DNA of 64,000 nucleotides from positions 62,001 to 126,000 of the forward strand of contig NZ_JASISV010000004.1 in assembly GCF_030063305.1 (NCBI RefSeq), given 5' to 3'. The position numbers were made by a program, and so were the translations under genes. Below, piece by piece: positions 53,733 through 62,289 of this stretch. Source of the stretch: Salinibacterium sp. G-O1. GTDB taxonomy: Bacteria > Actinomycetota > Actinomycetes > Actinomycetales > Microbacteriaceae. The notes below the pieces were generated by a model. It worked only from the letters and a program-made list of their open reading frames with translations, made no database searches and was not told the origin of the DNA. The stretch's first letter is position 1, and each line of letters opens with the position of its first letter.

Positions 53733-54833
53733 TCAGGCGTCGTAGTTGACTTCGACGAAGTCGCTGGTGGGAATGGACTGGCAGGTGAGTACGAAGCCGC
53801 GGGCGAGTTCTTCGGGTTCCAACGCGTAGTTCTCGACCATGTTGACCGTGCCGGTCACGAGCGTTGCGCGACAGGTGCCGCACACCCCGCCCGCACAGGC
53901 GAAGGGAACATCGCCGCGCACCCGCAGTGCCGCATTCAGGATGCTTTCGTTGCTGTGCACGGGCGTCGTCACGGTTGCCGTCGTACCATCGAGGCGGAAC
54001 TTCACCGTATGCACGGCCTGATCCGCAGAGACGACGATCGGGCGCCCCGACTGGCCGCCGATGCGGTCGGGTCGACCGGTGGTGAAGAGTTCGTAGCGGA
54101 TGTCTGCGGCCGCCACCCCGCGCTCGGCCAGAGTGTCTCTGCACAACTGCACGAGGTCGAACGGGCCGCAGATGAACCATTCGTCGACGCCAGCGGGATC
54201 GATCAATTCGTCGAGGATCCCGCCCAGCTTTTCGGCATCCAGCCGCCCAGATAGCAACTCCGAGCTGCGGTGCTCACGCGTGAGCACGTGGTACAGGGCG
54301 AGGCGGGCGGGGAATCGATCCTTCAGGTCGGCAAGCTCATCCACAAACATCGTGTCCATCGCCGTGCGGTTGGAGTAGACGAGAGAGAACTGGTTTCTCG
54401 GGTCGGCCCGCAACGCGCTCTCGATCAGCGCGATGATCGGCGTGATGCCCGAGCCGGCCGCGATCGCGACGACATGCGCCGGGGCGTCGACGAGTTGCGA
54501 GATGAAGTTGCCCTCGGGAACCATCACCGACAGCTGCATCCCCGCCCGCAGGTTGTCGACCGCCCAGGTCGAAAACAGTCCGCCGAGGTCTCTCTTGATG
54601 CCGACCTTCAGCTCGCCGGTGACCGGCGCCTGGCAGATCGAGTAGCTTCGCCGAACATCCTCGCCCTCAAATTCCGTGCGGAGGGCAATGTACTGTCCGG
54701 GCGCGTAGTCGTAGTCGTCGACGAGCTGCTCAGGCACCGTGAAGGTGACCTCGATCGCATCGTCCGTGAGCGTGCGCACGTTCGACACCGTCAGTTCGTG
54801 GAAGGCCGCCCGCCGCCTCGTCGCGGTCGTCAT
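53733..54833 (-). CDS. paaE: Phenylacetyl-CoA epoxidase reductase subunit
   Basis: 366 residues. The FAD/NAD(P)H reductase part has RRSYSICQAP (RxYS flavin motif) and AAGSGITPIIALIES. The C-terminal plant-type ferredoxin has the four cysteines of a 2Fe-2S cluster in FACAGGVCGTCRATL and LTCQS. It passes electrons to the PaaAC oxygenase. ATG 54833 shares a base with the paaD stop (TGATG); the frame stays open far upstream but only as a shadow of paaD and paaC. Confidence 0.95.
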   Translation of the reverse strand: MTTATRRRAAFHELTVSNVRTLTDDAIEVTFTVPEQLVDDYDYAPGQYIALRTEFEGEDVRRSYSICQAPVTGELKVGIKRDLGGLFSTWAVDNLRAGMQLSVMVPEGNFISQLVDAPAHVVAIAAGSGITPIIALIESALRADPRNQFSLVYSNRTAMDTMFVDELADLKDRFPARLALYHVLTREHRSSELLSGRLDAEKLGGILDELIDPAGVDEWFICGPFDLVQLCRDTLAERGVAAADIRYELFTTGRPDRIGGQSGRPIVVSADQAVHTVKFRLDGTTATVTTPVHSNESILNAALRVRGDVPFACAGGVCGTCRATLVTGTVNMVENYALEPEELARGFVLTCQSIPTSDFVEVNYDA

Positions 54834-55357
54834 CAGTGCTCCTTGAAGTAGTCGAACGGCTCTTGGCACCGCTGGCACACATACAGTGCCTTGCAGGATG
54901 TCGATCCGAACCGTGACGCCTCGCGAGTGTGCAGCGAGCCGCAGTGTGGGCAGCGCACACCGAGCCCCAGGCTGACGACGCCGTCCGTGCGCCGCAGTCC
55001 GGGCGGCGCAATCCCGTACTCCTCGAGCTTGTCGCGGCCGGATTGACTCATCCAGTCGGTCGTCCACGCCGGCGCCAACACCACCTGGACCGTCACGGCG
55101 GTGTGACCGGCCCCCGCGAGAACCGCGGTGATGTCGTCGCGCATGGCGTCGACTGCGGGGCATCCTGAGTACGTCGGAGTGATCTGCACGATGATGCCGC
55201 GGTCGGTCACCCGCACGGAACGAAGCACTCCGAGATCCTCGATGGTCAGCACCGGCACCTCCGGGTCGACGACGGTCGCGGCCAGGTCCCACAGCTCGCG
55301 TTCGAGCGCGTCGGCTGGACGTGGCCTGGCGATCTGCTCGATGGTTGACGTGTTCAC
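54833..55357 (-). CDS. paaD: Phenylacetyl-CoA epoxidase assembly protein PaaD
   Basis: 174 residues. The N-terminal MIP18/DUF59-like domain contains VVDPEVPVLTIEDLGVLR and PTYSGCPAVDAMRDDI. The C-terminus has a Cys-rich zinc-ribbon-like motif (RCPHCGSLHT and CQRCQEPFDYF). It is needed to mature the epoxidase complex, probably in Fe-S assembly. The GTG start overlaps the paaC stop by 4 nt. Confidence 0.94.
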   Translation of the reverse strand: MNTSTIEQIARPRPADALERELWDLAATVVDPEVPVLTIEDLGVLRSVRVTDRGIIVQITPTYSGCPAVDAMRDDITAVLAGAGHTAVTVQVVLAPAWTTDWMSQSGRDKLEEYGIAPPGLRRTDGVVSLGLGVRCPHCGSLHTREASRFGSTSCKALYVCQRCQEPFDYFKEH

Positions 55358-56160
55358 CAGGACGCCCCAGGGTGAGCTCGAGCGAGCACCTGCATCTCGG
55401 CGAGTAGGGGACCCAATGACTCTGAGTGCTGGCCGAGTCGACCGCCTCCCCTCGCCTGCGGGGTGGTCGGAACCTGCAATCCGGCATCGATGATGAGGCG
55501 AGGAACCAGGGCGTCGAAGTCGGCGCGCAGGGTCCGCGGGTCGACGGCGATCCCCTCAAGAGAATCGCCGAGCGGATCGGCGCTGTACAGCTCATCGACC
55601 CACGCCCACATCGTGTCGATGCCGCGTTGCATGCGCTTGTGCGAAAATTCGGTGCCGCCGGCGAGGCGCTTGAGCCACTGCACGCTGTGGTCGAGGTGGT
55701 AGTCCACCTCTTTGCGGGCCTTTGCCGCGATTGCCGCAAGCGTCGAATCTGTGGATGTCGACAGTTCCCGGTACAGCGAGTCGAAATAGGTGGACGCAAT
55801 CAGTTGACGCGCGATGGTGTGCGCGAAGTCGCCGTTCGGCCGCTCAAAGAGCAGCCGGTTGCGGAAATCCGATTCCCCGCGAAAATAGGCGAGATCGTCT
55901 TCGGTCTTGCCCCACGCAGAACTCGCGTAGGTCAGCAGGCTGCGGGCATGACCCAGCTGGTCGAGCCCGATGTTGCCCAGCGCAACATCCTCTTCGAGCT
56001 CCGGGGCGTTGGCAATCCACTCCCCGAGGCGCTGGGCCAGAATGAGCGCATCGTCGCCGAGTCCCAATGCGTACAGCGCGACCGCCTCGGGCGCGACGGT
56101 TCCCACCTCGGCGATCGACTCCGGGGTGATGGCGGTGGATGTCACGTGGCTGGTCTTCAC
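55354..56160 (-). CDS. paaC: Phenylacetyl-CoA epoxidase structural subunit PaaC
   Basis: 268 residues, ferritin-like four-helix fold without the full diiron set. Family segments are ALGLGDDALILAQRLGEW, EEDVALGNIGLDQLGHAR and EDDLAYFRGESDFRN. It forms the heterodimer with PaaA. The GTG at 56160 overlaps the paaB stop. Confidence 0.94.
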   Translation of the reverse strand: MKTSHVTSTAITPESIAEVGTVAPEAVALYALGLGDDALILAQRLGEWIANAPELEEDVALGNIGLDQLGHARSLLTYASSAWGKTEDDLAYFRGESDFRNRLLFERPNGDFAHTIARQLIASTYFDSLYRELSTSTDSTLAAIAAKARKEVDYHLDHSVQWLKRLAGGTEFSHKRMQRGIDTMWAWVDELYSADPLGDSLEGIAVDPRTLRADFDALVPRLIIDAGLQVPTTPQARGGGRLGQHSESLGPLLAEMQVLARAHPGASW

Positions 56161-56465
56161 AGGTGGGGTACCGAATCTGACTCGGTGTAGTAGGTGGCGT
56201 GGCGATATTCCTTGCCCTGGGGCGACTCGAAAAACGCGCCGCGGGCGTCAGGGTCAGACGCCGTGATGCTCGAGGCGGGCACCACCCAGATCGACACACC
56301 TTCGGCTCGCCGGGTGTAGAGGTCGCGAGCGTTGCGCACTGCCATGATCTCGTCCGGAGCATGCAACGACCCGGCATGCACGTGCGACAGTCCGCGCGAT
56401 GAGCGGATGAAGACCTCCCAGAGAGGCCAGGTTTCGCGCGTTCCGGAGTCGCCGGGGCTCGTCAT
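56157..56465 (-). CDS. paaB: Phenylacetyl-CoA epoxidase subunit PaaB
   Basis: 102 residues, the family length. It begins [20 protein letters not shown] and contains [12 protein letters not shown]-like [20 protein letters not shown], both diagnostic. It bridges PaaAC dimers in the complex. It overlaps paaA and paaC by 4 nt each. Confidence 0.95.
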   Translation of the reverse strand: MTSPGDSGTRETWPLWEVFIRSSRGLSHVHAGSLHAPDEIMAVRNARDLYTRRAEGVSIWVVPASSITASDPDARGAFFESPQGKEYRHATYYTESDSVPHL

Positions 56466-57430
56466 GATGCGACCCTTTCGGTTTCGGTGGCATGGGCGTC
56501 GGCGTAGGCCCGCGCGGCCTCACGCACCCAGGCGCCCTCCTCGTGGGCCTGGCGCCGGCGCTCGACCCGGATGCTGTTCGCCTGGCCGCGGCCGGCGAGA
56601 ACCTCGTGAAACTCGGTCCAGTCGAGATCGCCGAAGTCGTAGTGACCACGCTCCTCGTTCCAGCGGATCTCCGGGTCGGGAAGCGTGATCCCGAGAATCT
56701 CGGCCTGGGGCACGAGCATGTCGACGAAGCGCTGGCGCAGGTCATCGTTGCTGAAGCGTTTGATGTTCCAGGCCATACTCTGCTTCGAGTTGGGGGAGTC
56801 GTCGTCGGGCGGTCCGAACATCATGAGCGCGGGGGCGAACCAGCGGTTAACTGATTCCTGCGCCATCGCGCGCTGCTGTTCGGTGCCGCGCATCAGCTCA
56901 AGCAGGATCTCGAATCCCTGTCGCTGGTGGAACGATTCCTCCTTGCAAATACGCACCATGGCGCGGGCGTACGGGCCGTACGATGCCCGACACAGCGGCA
57001 CCTGATTGCAGATCGCCGCTCCGTCGACCAGCCAGCCGATGGAGCCCATGTCGGCCCAGGTGGGGCTCGTGTAGTTGAAGATTGAGGAGTACCTGGCCTT
57101 GCCCGTGATGAGCTGCTCGAACATTGTGTCGCGGTCGATCCCGAGGGTCTGGGCCGCTGAGTAGAGGTAGAGGCCATGGCCGGCTTCATCCTGCACCTTC
57201 GCCATGAGGATCGCTTTGCGCTTGAGGCTTGGCGCACGCGAGATCCAGTTGCCTTCTGGCTGCATCCCGATGATCTCGGAGTGAGCATGTTGCGAGATCT
57301 GCCGGATGAGCGTCTTGCGGTAGCCCTCGGGCATCCAGTCGGTGGGCTCGACCCGCTGCTCATTGGCCAGCAGTTCGTCGAAGTGTCGCTGTCCGTCAAG
57401 GTGCTGTCCGTCAAGGTCATCCGCAGTCAT
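56462..57430 (-). CDS. paaA: Phenylacetyl-CoA epoxidase oxygenase subunit PaaA
   Basis: 322 residues. Diiron ligands are in [18 protein letters not shown] (Glu and His) and [13 protein letters not shown] (Glu, Glu and His), as in bacterial multicomponent monooxygenases. [15 protein letters not shown]-like [20 protein letters not shown] is a family hallmark. It inserts one oxygen atom into the ring of phenylacetyl-CoA. It is first in the minus-strand operon, with a PaaR-type palindrome 18-35 bp upstream. Confidence 0.96.
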   Translation of the reverse strand: MTADDLDGQHLDGQRHFDELLANEQRVEPTDWMPEGYRKTLIRQISQHAHSEIIGMQPEGNWISRAPSLKRKAILMAKVQDEAGHGLYLYSAAQTLGIDRDTMFEQLITGKARYSSIFNYTSPTWADMGSIGWLVDGAAICNQVPLCRASYGPYARAMVRICKEESFHQRQGFEILLELMRGTEQQRAMAQESVNRWFAPALMMFGPPDDDSPNSKQSMAWNIKRFSNDDLRQRFVDMLVPQAEILGITLPDPEIRWNEERGHYDFGDLDWTEFHEVLAGRGQANSIRVERRRQAHEEGAWVREAARAYADAHATETERVAS

Positions 57431-57447
57431 GATGGCTCCTCTTCAAC

Positions 57448-57465
57448 TTACCGGGCGTTCAGTAA
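57448..57465. promoter_or_regulatory. PaaR-type operator, site 1 (TTACCGGGCGTTCAGTAA)
   Basis: An imperfect 18-bp palindrome between paaA and the divergent tetR gene. Its reverse complement begins TTACTGAACG, similar to TTACTGACCG at site 3 and CTACTGACCG at site 2. Three matches, each beside a paa promoter, argue for a shared TetR-type operator. Confidence 0.7.
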
Positions 57466-57552
57466 CTCTACCAACTATGATGTGACTGATCAAGCGTCCG
57501 GCTCCACTAGAGTCGGGAGACCAACGACCGGCAGCGTCCCAAGGAGTACCGC

Positions 57553-58191
57553 ATGGCAGGCCCAGCCCCGGAGGCGCGCGAACAGCGGCGCGGAGGCAAC
57601 GGACGAAGCGGTCGCGATCCCTACGACCTCAGCGCCGTGCTCGACATAGCGGTCGCCGCATTCAACGACTTCGGCTACGAAGCGACGTCGATGGGCGCTC
57701 TCGCAGAACGACTGGGCACCAGCAAGTCTGCGGTCTACTACCACGTCTCCGGCAAGGAAGACCTGTTGCGGCTGGCGCTCGATCGCGCGCTTGGCCACCT
57801 CGAGGCTGTGCTCACCGAGCCCGAGGCGACCTCTGGGCCCGCCGATGAGCGACTGCGGTTCGTGCTGCGTGGAGCCGTGCGGGTGCTCGTCGACGATTTG
57901 CCGTACGTGACGCTGCTGCTGCGCTTGCGAGGCAACACTCAGGTCGAACGGGACGCGCTCGAACGTCGTCGCGAGTTCGATCACTCCGTCGCCACCCTCG
58001 TCGATGAGGCACGCACCGCCGGCAGCCTGCGGTCAGATGTCGATGCCCGCACCACAACCCGGCTTCTGTTCGGCATGATCAACTCGATTGTCGAGTGGTA
58101 CAAGCCGGGCGGGCCGCTCACGAGCGAACAGCTCGCCGATGATGTCATCACCGTCGCCTTCGACGGGCTCGGCGAACGGTCCGACCGCTAG
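57553..58191 (+). CDS. paaR: TetR-family regulator of phenylacetate catabolism
   Basis: 212 residues. The HTH part is LDIAVAAFNDFGYEATSMG and LAERLGTSKSAVYYHVSGKE. The ligand domain ends in MINSIVEWYKPGG, common in acyl-CoA-responsive TetR proteins such as PaaR, FadR and KstR2. Phenylacetyl-CoA is the likely inducer (known for PaaR family; inferred here). Divergent from paaA, tail to tail with paaZ with no spare base. Confidence 0.9.
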   Translation: MAGPAPEAREQRRGGNGRSGRDPYDLSAVLDIAVAAFNDFGYEATSMGALAERLGTSKSAVYYHVSGKEDLLRLALDRALGHLEAVLTEPEATSGPADERLRFVLRGAVRVLVDDLPYVTLLLRLRGNTQVERDALERRREFDHSVATLVDEARTAGSLRSDVDARTTTRLLFGMINSIVEWYKPGGPLTSEQLADDVITVAFDGLGERSDR

Positions 58192-60258
58192 TTATTTCTT
58201 GGCGACGAGGGTCAGCACCTCGTAGGTCGCTACCGGTTCGTCCCGCTGGTTCGTCAGCACGGCATCCCAGCGCACCTCGCCATACTCCTCGTTCTCGCGC
58301 GGAGTGATCTCTTTGGCGGTGAGGCTCACCTTCACCCGGTCACCCGGTACGACCGGCGTCAGGAAGCGGAGGTTGTCCAGGCCGTAGTTTGCCAGCACGG
58401 GGCCTGGCGCCGGGTCGACGAACAGTCCGGCCGCCCACGACAGCAGCAGGTACCCGTGCGCGACTCGGCCGGGGAAGAACGGGTTCGCGGCGGCGGCCTC
58501 CTCGTCGGTGTGGGCGTAGAACGTGTCGCCGGTGAACTCGGCGAAGTGGGCGATGTCGTCGAGGGTGATCTCACGTTCGGCCGACTTGACGGCGTCGCCG
58601 ATGGTGAGGCGCGACAGCGGCTTTCGGAACGGATGCTCGCCCTCGACGATCTCGGCACCGGCGCGCCACTGGCCGGTCAGGCCGGTCAGCACCGCGGGGG
58701 AGCCCTGGAGGGCGAGACGACGCATGAACCGTTTGACGGCCCGGATGCCGCCGAGCTCCTCGCCGCCGCCGGCACGGCCGGGGCCGCCGTGCACCAGGTG
58801 CGGCACGGGTGATCCGTGTCCGGTGCTCGTGCGCGCGTCATCCCGGTCCAAAACAAGGAGGCGGCCGTGGTACCCGGCAATGCCCTCAACGATCCGGGCG
58901 ACGGTCTCGGGTTCGTAGCTGGCGATGGTGGCCACAAGCGAGCCGCCGCCACGATTAGCAAGGCGGATCGCATCATCGACGTCGGTGTAGCCCAGCACGG
59001 ATGCCACGGGCCCGAAGGCCTCGATCTCGTGCACGGCCTCGCAGTCTGCATCATCGAAACGCAGCAACACCGGTGCCAGGAACGCGCCATCCGGAGCGAC
59101 TGCGTTGGAGCCGTCCTCCAAGGTCACCGTCGGGTCGTCGAGGCTTCCGTGGACGATCCGGCCGCCGCCTGAGACGAGCGCCTGCACGCTGCGGCGCACC
59201 TCATCACGCTGCTCGACACTCGCAAGCGGGCCCATCGTCACGCCCTCGGCGCGCGGGTCGCCCAGCGTCACCCGGGAATCGAGCCGTTCGCCGATCGCCC
59301 CGATGACTGCGTCGACCATCTCGACGGGAACGATGATCCGGCGAATACTGGTGCATTTCTGCCCGGCCTTCGAGGTCACTTCCGTGACGACGGATGCCAC
59401 GAAGGCGGCGAATTCGGGGGCATCGGGCGTGACATCCGGCCCCAGAATCGCCGCGTTGAGTGAGTCGGTCTCCACAGTCAGGCTCACACCCCGGGATATC
59501 ACGTTTCGGTGCACCGCCAACGAGGCAGCCGTGCTCGCCGATCCGGTGAACGACACGTGGTCGCGCATGTCCAGCAGGTCGAGCAGGGTGCGTGCCCCGC
59601 CGCACACGAGCTGCAGCGATCCCTCGGGCAACAGACCGGATTCGACCATCACCCGCACCGCGGCTTCGGTCAGGATCGCCGTCGGGGTCGCCGGCTTGAC
59701 GATGCTTGGCACGCCCGCCAGAAAGGCGGGTGCAAATTTCTCGAGCATGCCCCACACCGGGAAGTTGAAGGCGTTGACCTGGAACGCGACACCGGGGATG
59801 CGTTCGTAGACATGCTGGCCCCCGAACGACCCGTCGCGCGAAAGGTTCTCGGCGTTGCCGTCCACGATGCGCGTGTGCACGTTGGGCAACTCTCTGCGAC
59901 CCTTCGAGCCGTACGTGAAGAGCACACCAATGCCGCCGTCGACGTCGACCATGGAGTCGCGGGATGTCGCGCCCGTGCCCGCGCTGATTCGGTAGAGCTC
60001 CGCCTTCGCCTCGGTGAGTGCTCCCGCCAGTGCCTTGAGCAGCAGGGCCCGCTCGTGAAAGGTCAGGGCGCCGAGGCTCTTCTGGCCCACCGTGCGGGCG
60101 TAGTCGATCGCCCCGGCAAGGTCGATCCCGTCACTGCCGACGAGCGCCAGCACCTCGCCGGTCGAGGCATCACGAGTGGGAGTTCCCTCGGTGCCTTCCC
60201 ACCAGTGACCCTGCACGTAGCTGGGAAGCATGCGGGTTTCGACGAGCGTCGCGGTCAT
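58192..60258 (-). CDS. paaZ: Bifunctional oxepin-CoA hydrolase / 3-oxo-5,6-dehydrosuberyl-CoA semialdehyde dehydrogenase
   Basis: 688 residues. The N-terminal aldehyde dehydrogenase domain (about 1-520) has LTVETDSLNAAILG (Glu) and KAGQKCTSIRR (catalytic Cys). The C-terminal MaoC-like hydratase (about 540-688) has HFAEFTGDTFYAHTDEEAA and GRVAHGYLLLSWAAG. This two-domain layout is diagnostic of PaaZ, which opens the oxepin ring and oxidises the aldehyde. ATG 60258 is preceded by AGAGG-like AAGAGGAACC on the minus strand. Divergent from paaI, with PaaR-type site 2 between. Confidence 0.95.
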   Translation of the reverse strand: MTATLVETRMLPSYVQGHWWEGTEGTPTRDASTGEVLALVGSDGIDLAGAIDYARTVGQKSLGALTFHERALLLKALAGALTEAKAELYRISAGTGATSRDSMVDVDGGIGVLFTYGSKGRRELPNVHTRIVDGNAENLSRDGSFGGQHVYERIPGVAFQVNAFNFPVWGMLEKFAPAFLAGVPSIVKPATPTAILTEAAVRVMVESGLLPEGSLQLVCGGARTLLDLLDMRDHVSFTGSASTAASLAVHRNVISRGVSLTVETDSLNAAILGPDVTPDAPEFAAFVASVVTEVTSKAGQKCTSIRRIIVPVEMVDAVIGAIGERLDSRVTLGDPRAEGVTMGPLASVEQRDEVRRSVQALVSGGGRIVHGSLDDPTVTLEDGSNAVAPDGAFLAPVLLRFDDADCEAVHEIEAFGPVASVLGYTDVDDAIRLANRGGGSLVATIASYEPETVARIVEGIAGYHGRLLVLDRDDARTSTGHGSPVPHLVHGGPGRAGGGEELGGIRAVKRFMRRLALQGSPAVLTGLTGQWRAGAEIVEGEHPFRKPLSRLTIGDAVKSAEREITLDDIAHFAEFTGDTFYAHTDEEAAAANPFFPGRVAHGYLLLSWAAGLFVDPAPGPVLANYGLDNLRFLTPVVPGDRVKVSLTAKEITPRENEEYGEVRWDAVLTNQRDEPVATYEVLTLVAKK

Positions 60259-60277
60259 GAGGTTCCTCTTTTCACCT

Positions 60278-60295
60278 GCAGAGCGGTCAGTAGAC
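60278..60295. promoter_or_regulatory. PaaR-type operator, site 2
   Basis: GCAGAGCGGTCAGTAGAC; its reverse complement contains CTACTGACCGCTC, close to sites 1 and 3. It fills most of the 44-bp gap between the divergent paaZ and paaI genes, so one bound repressor could block both. Confidence 0.7.
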
Positions 60296-60302
60296 TGGCG
60301 CG

Positions 60303-60701
60303 ATGACGCCGCAGCCATGGAAGATCGTGCTCGGAGACCTCGACCGCAAAATGGGAATCGAGATCGTCGAAGAGTCGGCGGAGCGCGTGGTGGCGACCAT
60401 GCCGGTGAGCACCAATACGCAGTCGTTCGGCATGCTTCACGGCGGGGCATCGCTCGTGCTCGGCGAGGCGCTCGGCTCGTGGGCGGCCGTCATCCACGCG
60501 AGCACGCTGGGCAAGACGGCGGTCGGTCTCGATATCAGCGCGACGCATCACCGAGGGGCGAAAGCGGGAATCGTCACGGGCACGGCGACCGCCATCCAGC
60601 TCGGCAAAACCGTGACCAGCCATGAGGTCGTCATCACCGATGAGAGCGGAGCGCGGCTGTGCACCGTGCGCATCACGAACCTCATCGTGGAGAAACGCTA
60701 G
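60303..60701 (+). CDS. paaI: PaaI-type hotdog thioesterase
   Basis: 132 residues. The hotdog motif is SFGMLHGGASLVLGEALGSWA, with HGG and the catalytic acid (E/D) in the helix. RGAKAGIVTGTATAIQLGKT follows. It hydrolyses ring-hydroxylated or dead-end phenylacetyl-CoA esters and frees CoA. ATG 60303 is only 7 bp from the PaaR-type site. The last 4 bp overlap the convergent paaH. Confidence 0.9.
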   Translation: MTPQPWKIVLGDLDRKMGIEIVEESAERVVATMPVSTNTQSFGMLHGGASLVLGEALGSWAAVIHASTLGKTAVGLDISATHHRGAKAGIVTGTATAIQLGKTVTSHEVVITDESGARLCTVRITNLIVEKR

Positions 60702-61552
60702 CCCTCCCACAGGAAGAACCCCTCACCCGTCTTGCGGCCGAGCTTGCCCGCCGCGACCATCTCGCGCATCAACGCTGGCGGTTCGAACCGGTCACCGAGG
60801 GTGTCGTGAAGGTAGGTGGCAATGTCCAGCCGAACGTCGAGTCCCACCATGTCGGTGAGGCGCAGCGGCCCCACGGGGAACTTGTAACCCAGCACCATCG
60901 CGGCGTCGATGTCTTCCGCCGAAGCGACGCCCTCTTCGAGCATCCTGATCGCTTCGAGTGCGATGACAACACCCAGTCGCGAGCTCGCGAAGCCGGGTGA
61001 GTCGTTGACGGTCACCGGGGTCTTGCCGATGGCGGCAACCCAATGCTGTGCCTCACCGATCAGTGCCGGGGAGGATGCCGCGCCGCGCACGATCTCGACG
61101 AGCGTCGAACTCGGAACGGGGTTGAAAAAGTGCAGTCCGCAGAAGCGTTCCGGGCGCGTCAGCGACTCGGCGATGAGGGAAATCGACAGTGAGGAGGTGT
61201 TCGAGGCGAGCCAGGCATCGGCGCCAACCACGGCCTCCACGCGAGCGAGCGTCTCGGTCTTGAGCGAGAGCATCTCGGGCACGGCCTCGATGACGAGGTC
61301 CGAGCCGGCAAGCTCCGCGACCTCGGTCGTGACCCGGGCCCGGGCTGCGAGCCGGTCGCGCATCTCAACTGTGGTGCCGCGGGCGATGCTCGACTCGATC
61401 GCGGTCGTCAGCGCGCTCATGGCACGCTCCGCGGTCGCGTCGTCACGCTCGAGCACGGTGACCCTTGCGCCGGCGAGCAGGAACGCGTGGGCGATGCCGA
61501 CACCCATGCGTCCGCCTCCCACGACCGAAACGATCTGCGGGACGCCGCTCAT
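60698..61552 (-). CDS. paaH: 3-hydroxyadipyl-CoA dehydrogenase (3-hydroxyacyl-CoA dehydrogenase)
   Basis: 284 residues. The NAD motif is VSVVGGGRMGVGIAHAFLLAG. The catalytic His-Glu pair is in RFCGLHFFNPVP and the following VEIVRG. The C-terminal domain ends in KTGEGFFLWEG. It oxidises 3-hydroxyadipyl-CoA to 3-oxoadipyl-CoA. Start ATG 61552 overlaps the paaF stop by 4 nt; third gene of the paaJ-paaF-paaH unit. Confidence 0.93.
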   Translation of the reverse strand: MSGVPQIVSVVGGGRMGVGIAHAFLLAGARVTVLERDDATAERAMSALTTAIESSIARGTTVEMRDRLAARARVTTEVAELAGSDLVIEAVPEMLSLKTETLARVEAVVGADAWLASNTSSLSISLIAESLTRPERFCGLHFFNPVPSSTLVEIVRGAASSPALIGEAQHWVAAIGKTPVTVNDSPGFASSRLGVVIALEAIRMLEEGVASAEDIDAAMVLGYKFPVGPLRLTDMVGLDVRLDIATYLHDTLGDRFEPPALMREMVAAGKLGRKTGEGFFLWEG

Positions 61553-62289
61553 GTCGCGCGCCTCGCGAGAAAGGCTGCCATGCGCTCGAACTTGGCTTCC
61601 GACTCAAACAGCACCGATTGGGCGAGCTCATCGATGGCTGGATGCTCAGACCGCGGGGCGCTCATGACCCGTTTGCTGTGCTGCACGGCGAGCGGGTCGA
61701 GGGCTGCGATGCGGTCGGCGAAAGCATTGGCGGCCGCATCCAGGGCATCAGCCGTGTGCACCTCGGTGACCAGGTGGGCGTCGAGGGCCTGCTGCGCATC
61801 GAGCACGCGACCGGCCAGCAGCATCTCCTTGGCCAGCGGTTCTCCCACCAGCTCGAGCAGGCGCCAGGTCGCACCCGCTGCCGCGATGATCCCCAGCGAG
61901 GCCTCCGGATTGCCGAATCGCGCACGGTCGCTCGCGATCCGGAAGTCGGCGGCGTAGGCGAGCTCAGCGCCTCCGCCGAGAGCCCAGCCGTCGACGGCTG
62001 CGATGACCGGCATCGGCAGTGCGGCGATTCGGATGAAAAGTCGGGAGTTGATGCCATCGAGCGCGTCTGCCGCCCGGCGCTCGTGCAGCTCGGCGATGTC
62101 CGCGCCTGACGCGAACACGCCGTCACCGCCACTCAGAATCAGGATGCGCGGGCTGGCCTCGAGGCCCGCACACACCTCGTGCAACTCGTCGACCATCGCG
62201 CGGTCGATGGCGTTGCGCACGCTGGGGCGATGGAGCCTCACGTGCAGGCGGTCGGCCCGATCGTCGACTATCAGCAGGGTCGTGTACAT
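61549..62289 (-). CDS. paaF: 2,3-dehydroadipyl-CoA hydratase (enoyl-CoA hydratase)
   Basis: 246 residues of the crotonase family: GDGVFASGADIAELHE and AVDGWALGGGAELAYAADF form the oxyanion hole, and FGNPEASLGIIAAAGATWRL holds the catalytic Glu of true hydratases, unlike the Asp of the paaG product. ATG 62289 shares one base with the paaJ stop, with GGAGG upstream. A longer in-frame start at 62337 would overlap paaJ. Confidence 0.88.
   Translation of the reverse strand: MYTTLLIVDDRADRLHVRLHRPSVRNAIDRAMVDELHEVCAGLEASPRILILSGGDGVFASGADIAELHERRAADALDGINSRLFIRIAALPMPVIAAVDGWALGGGAELAYAADFRIASDRARFGNPEASLGIIAAAGATWRLLELVGEPLAKEMLLAGRVLDAQQALDAHLVTEVHTADALDAAANAFADRIAALDPLAVQHSKRVMSAPRSEHPAIDELAQSVLFESEAKFERMAAFLARRAT

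Noticed and set aside
53733-55799. A 688-residue PaaE fusion
   Set aside because: The upstream half is antisense-free shadow of paaC and paaD; PaaE proper begins at 54833 with family-typical length.
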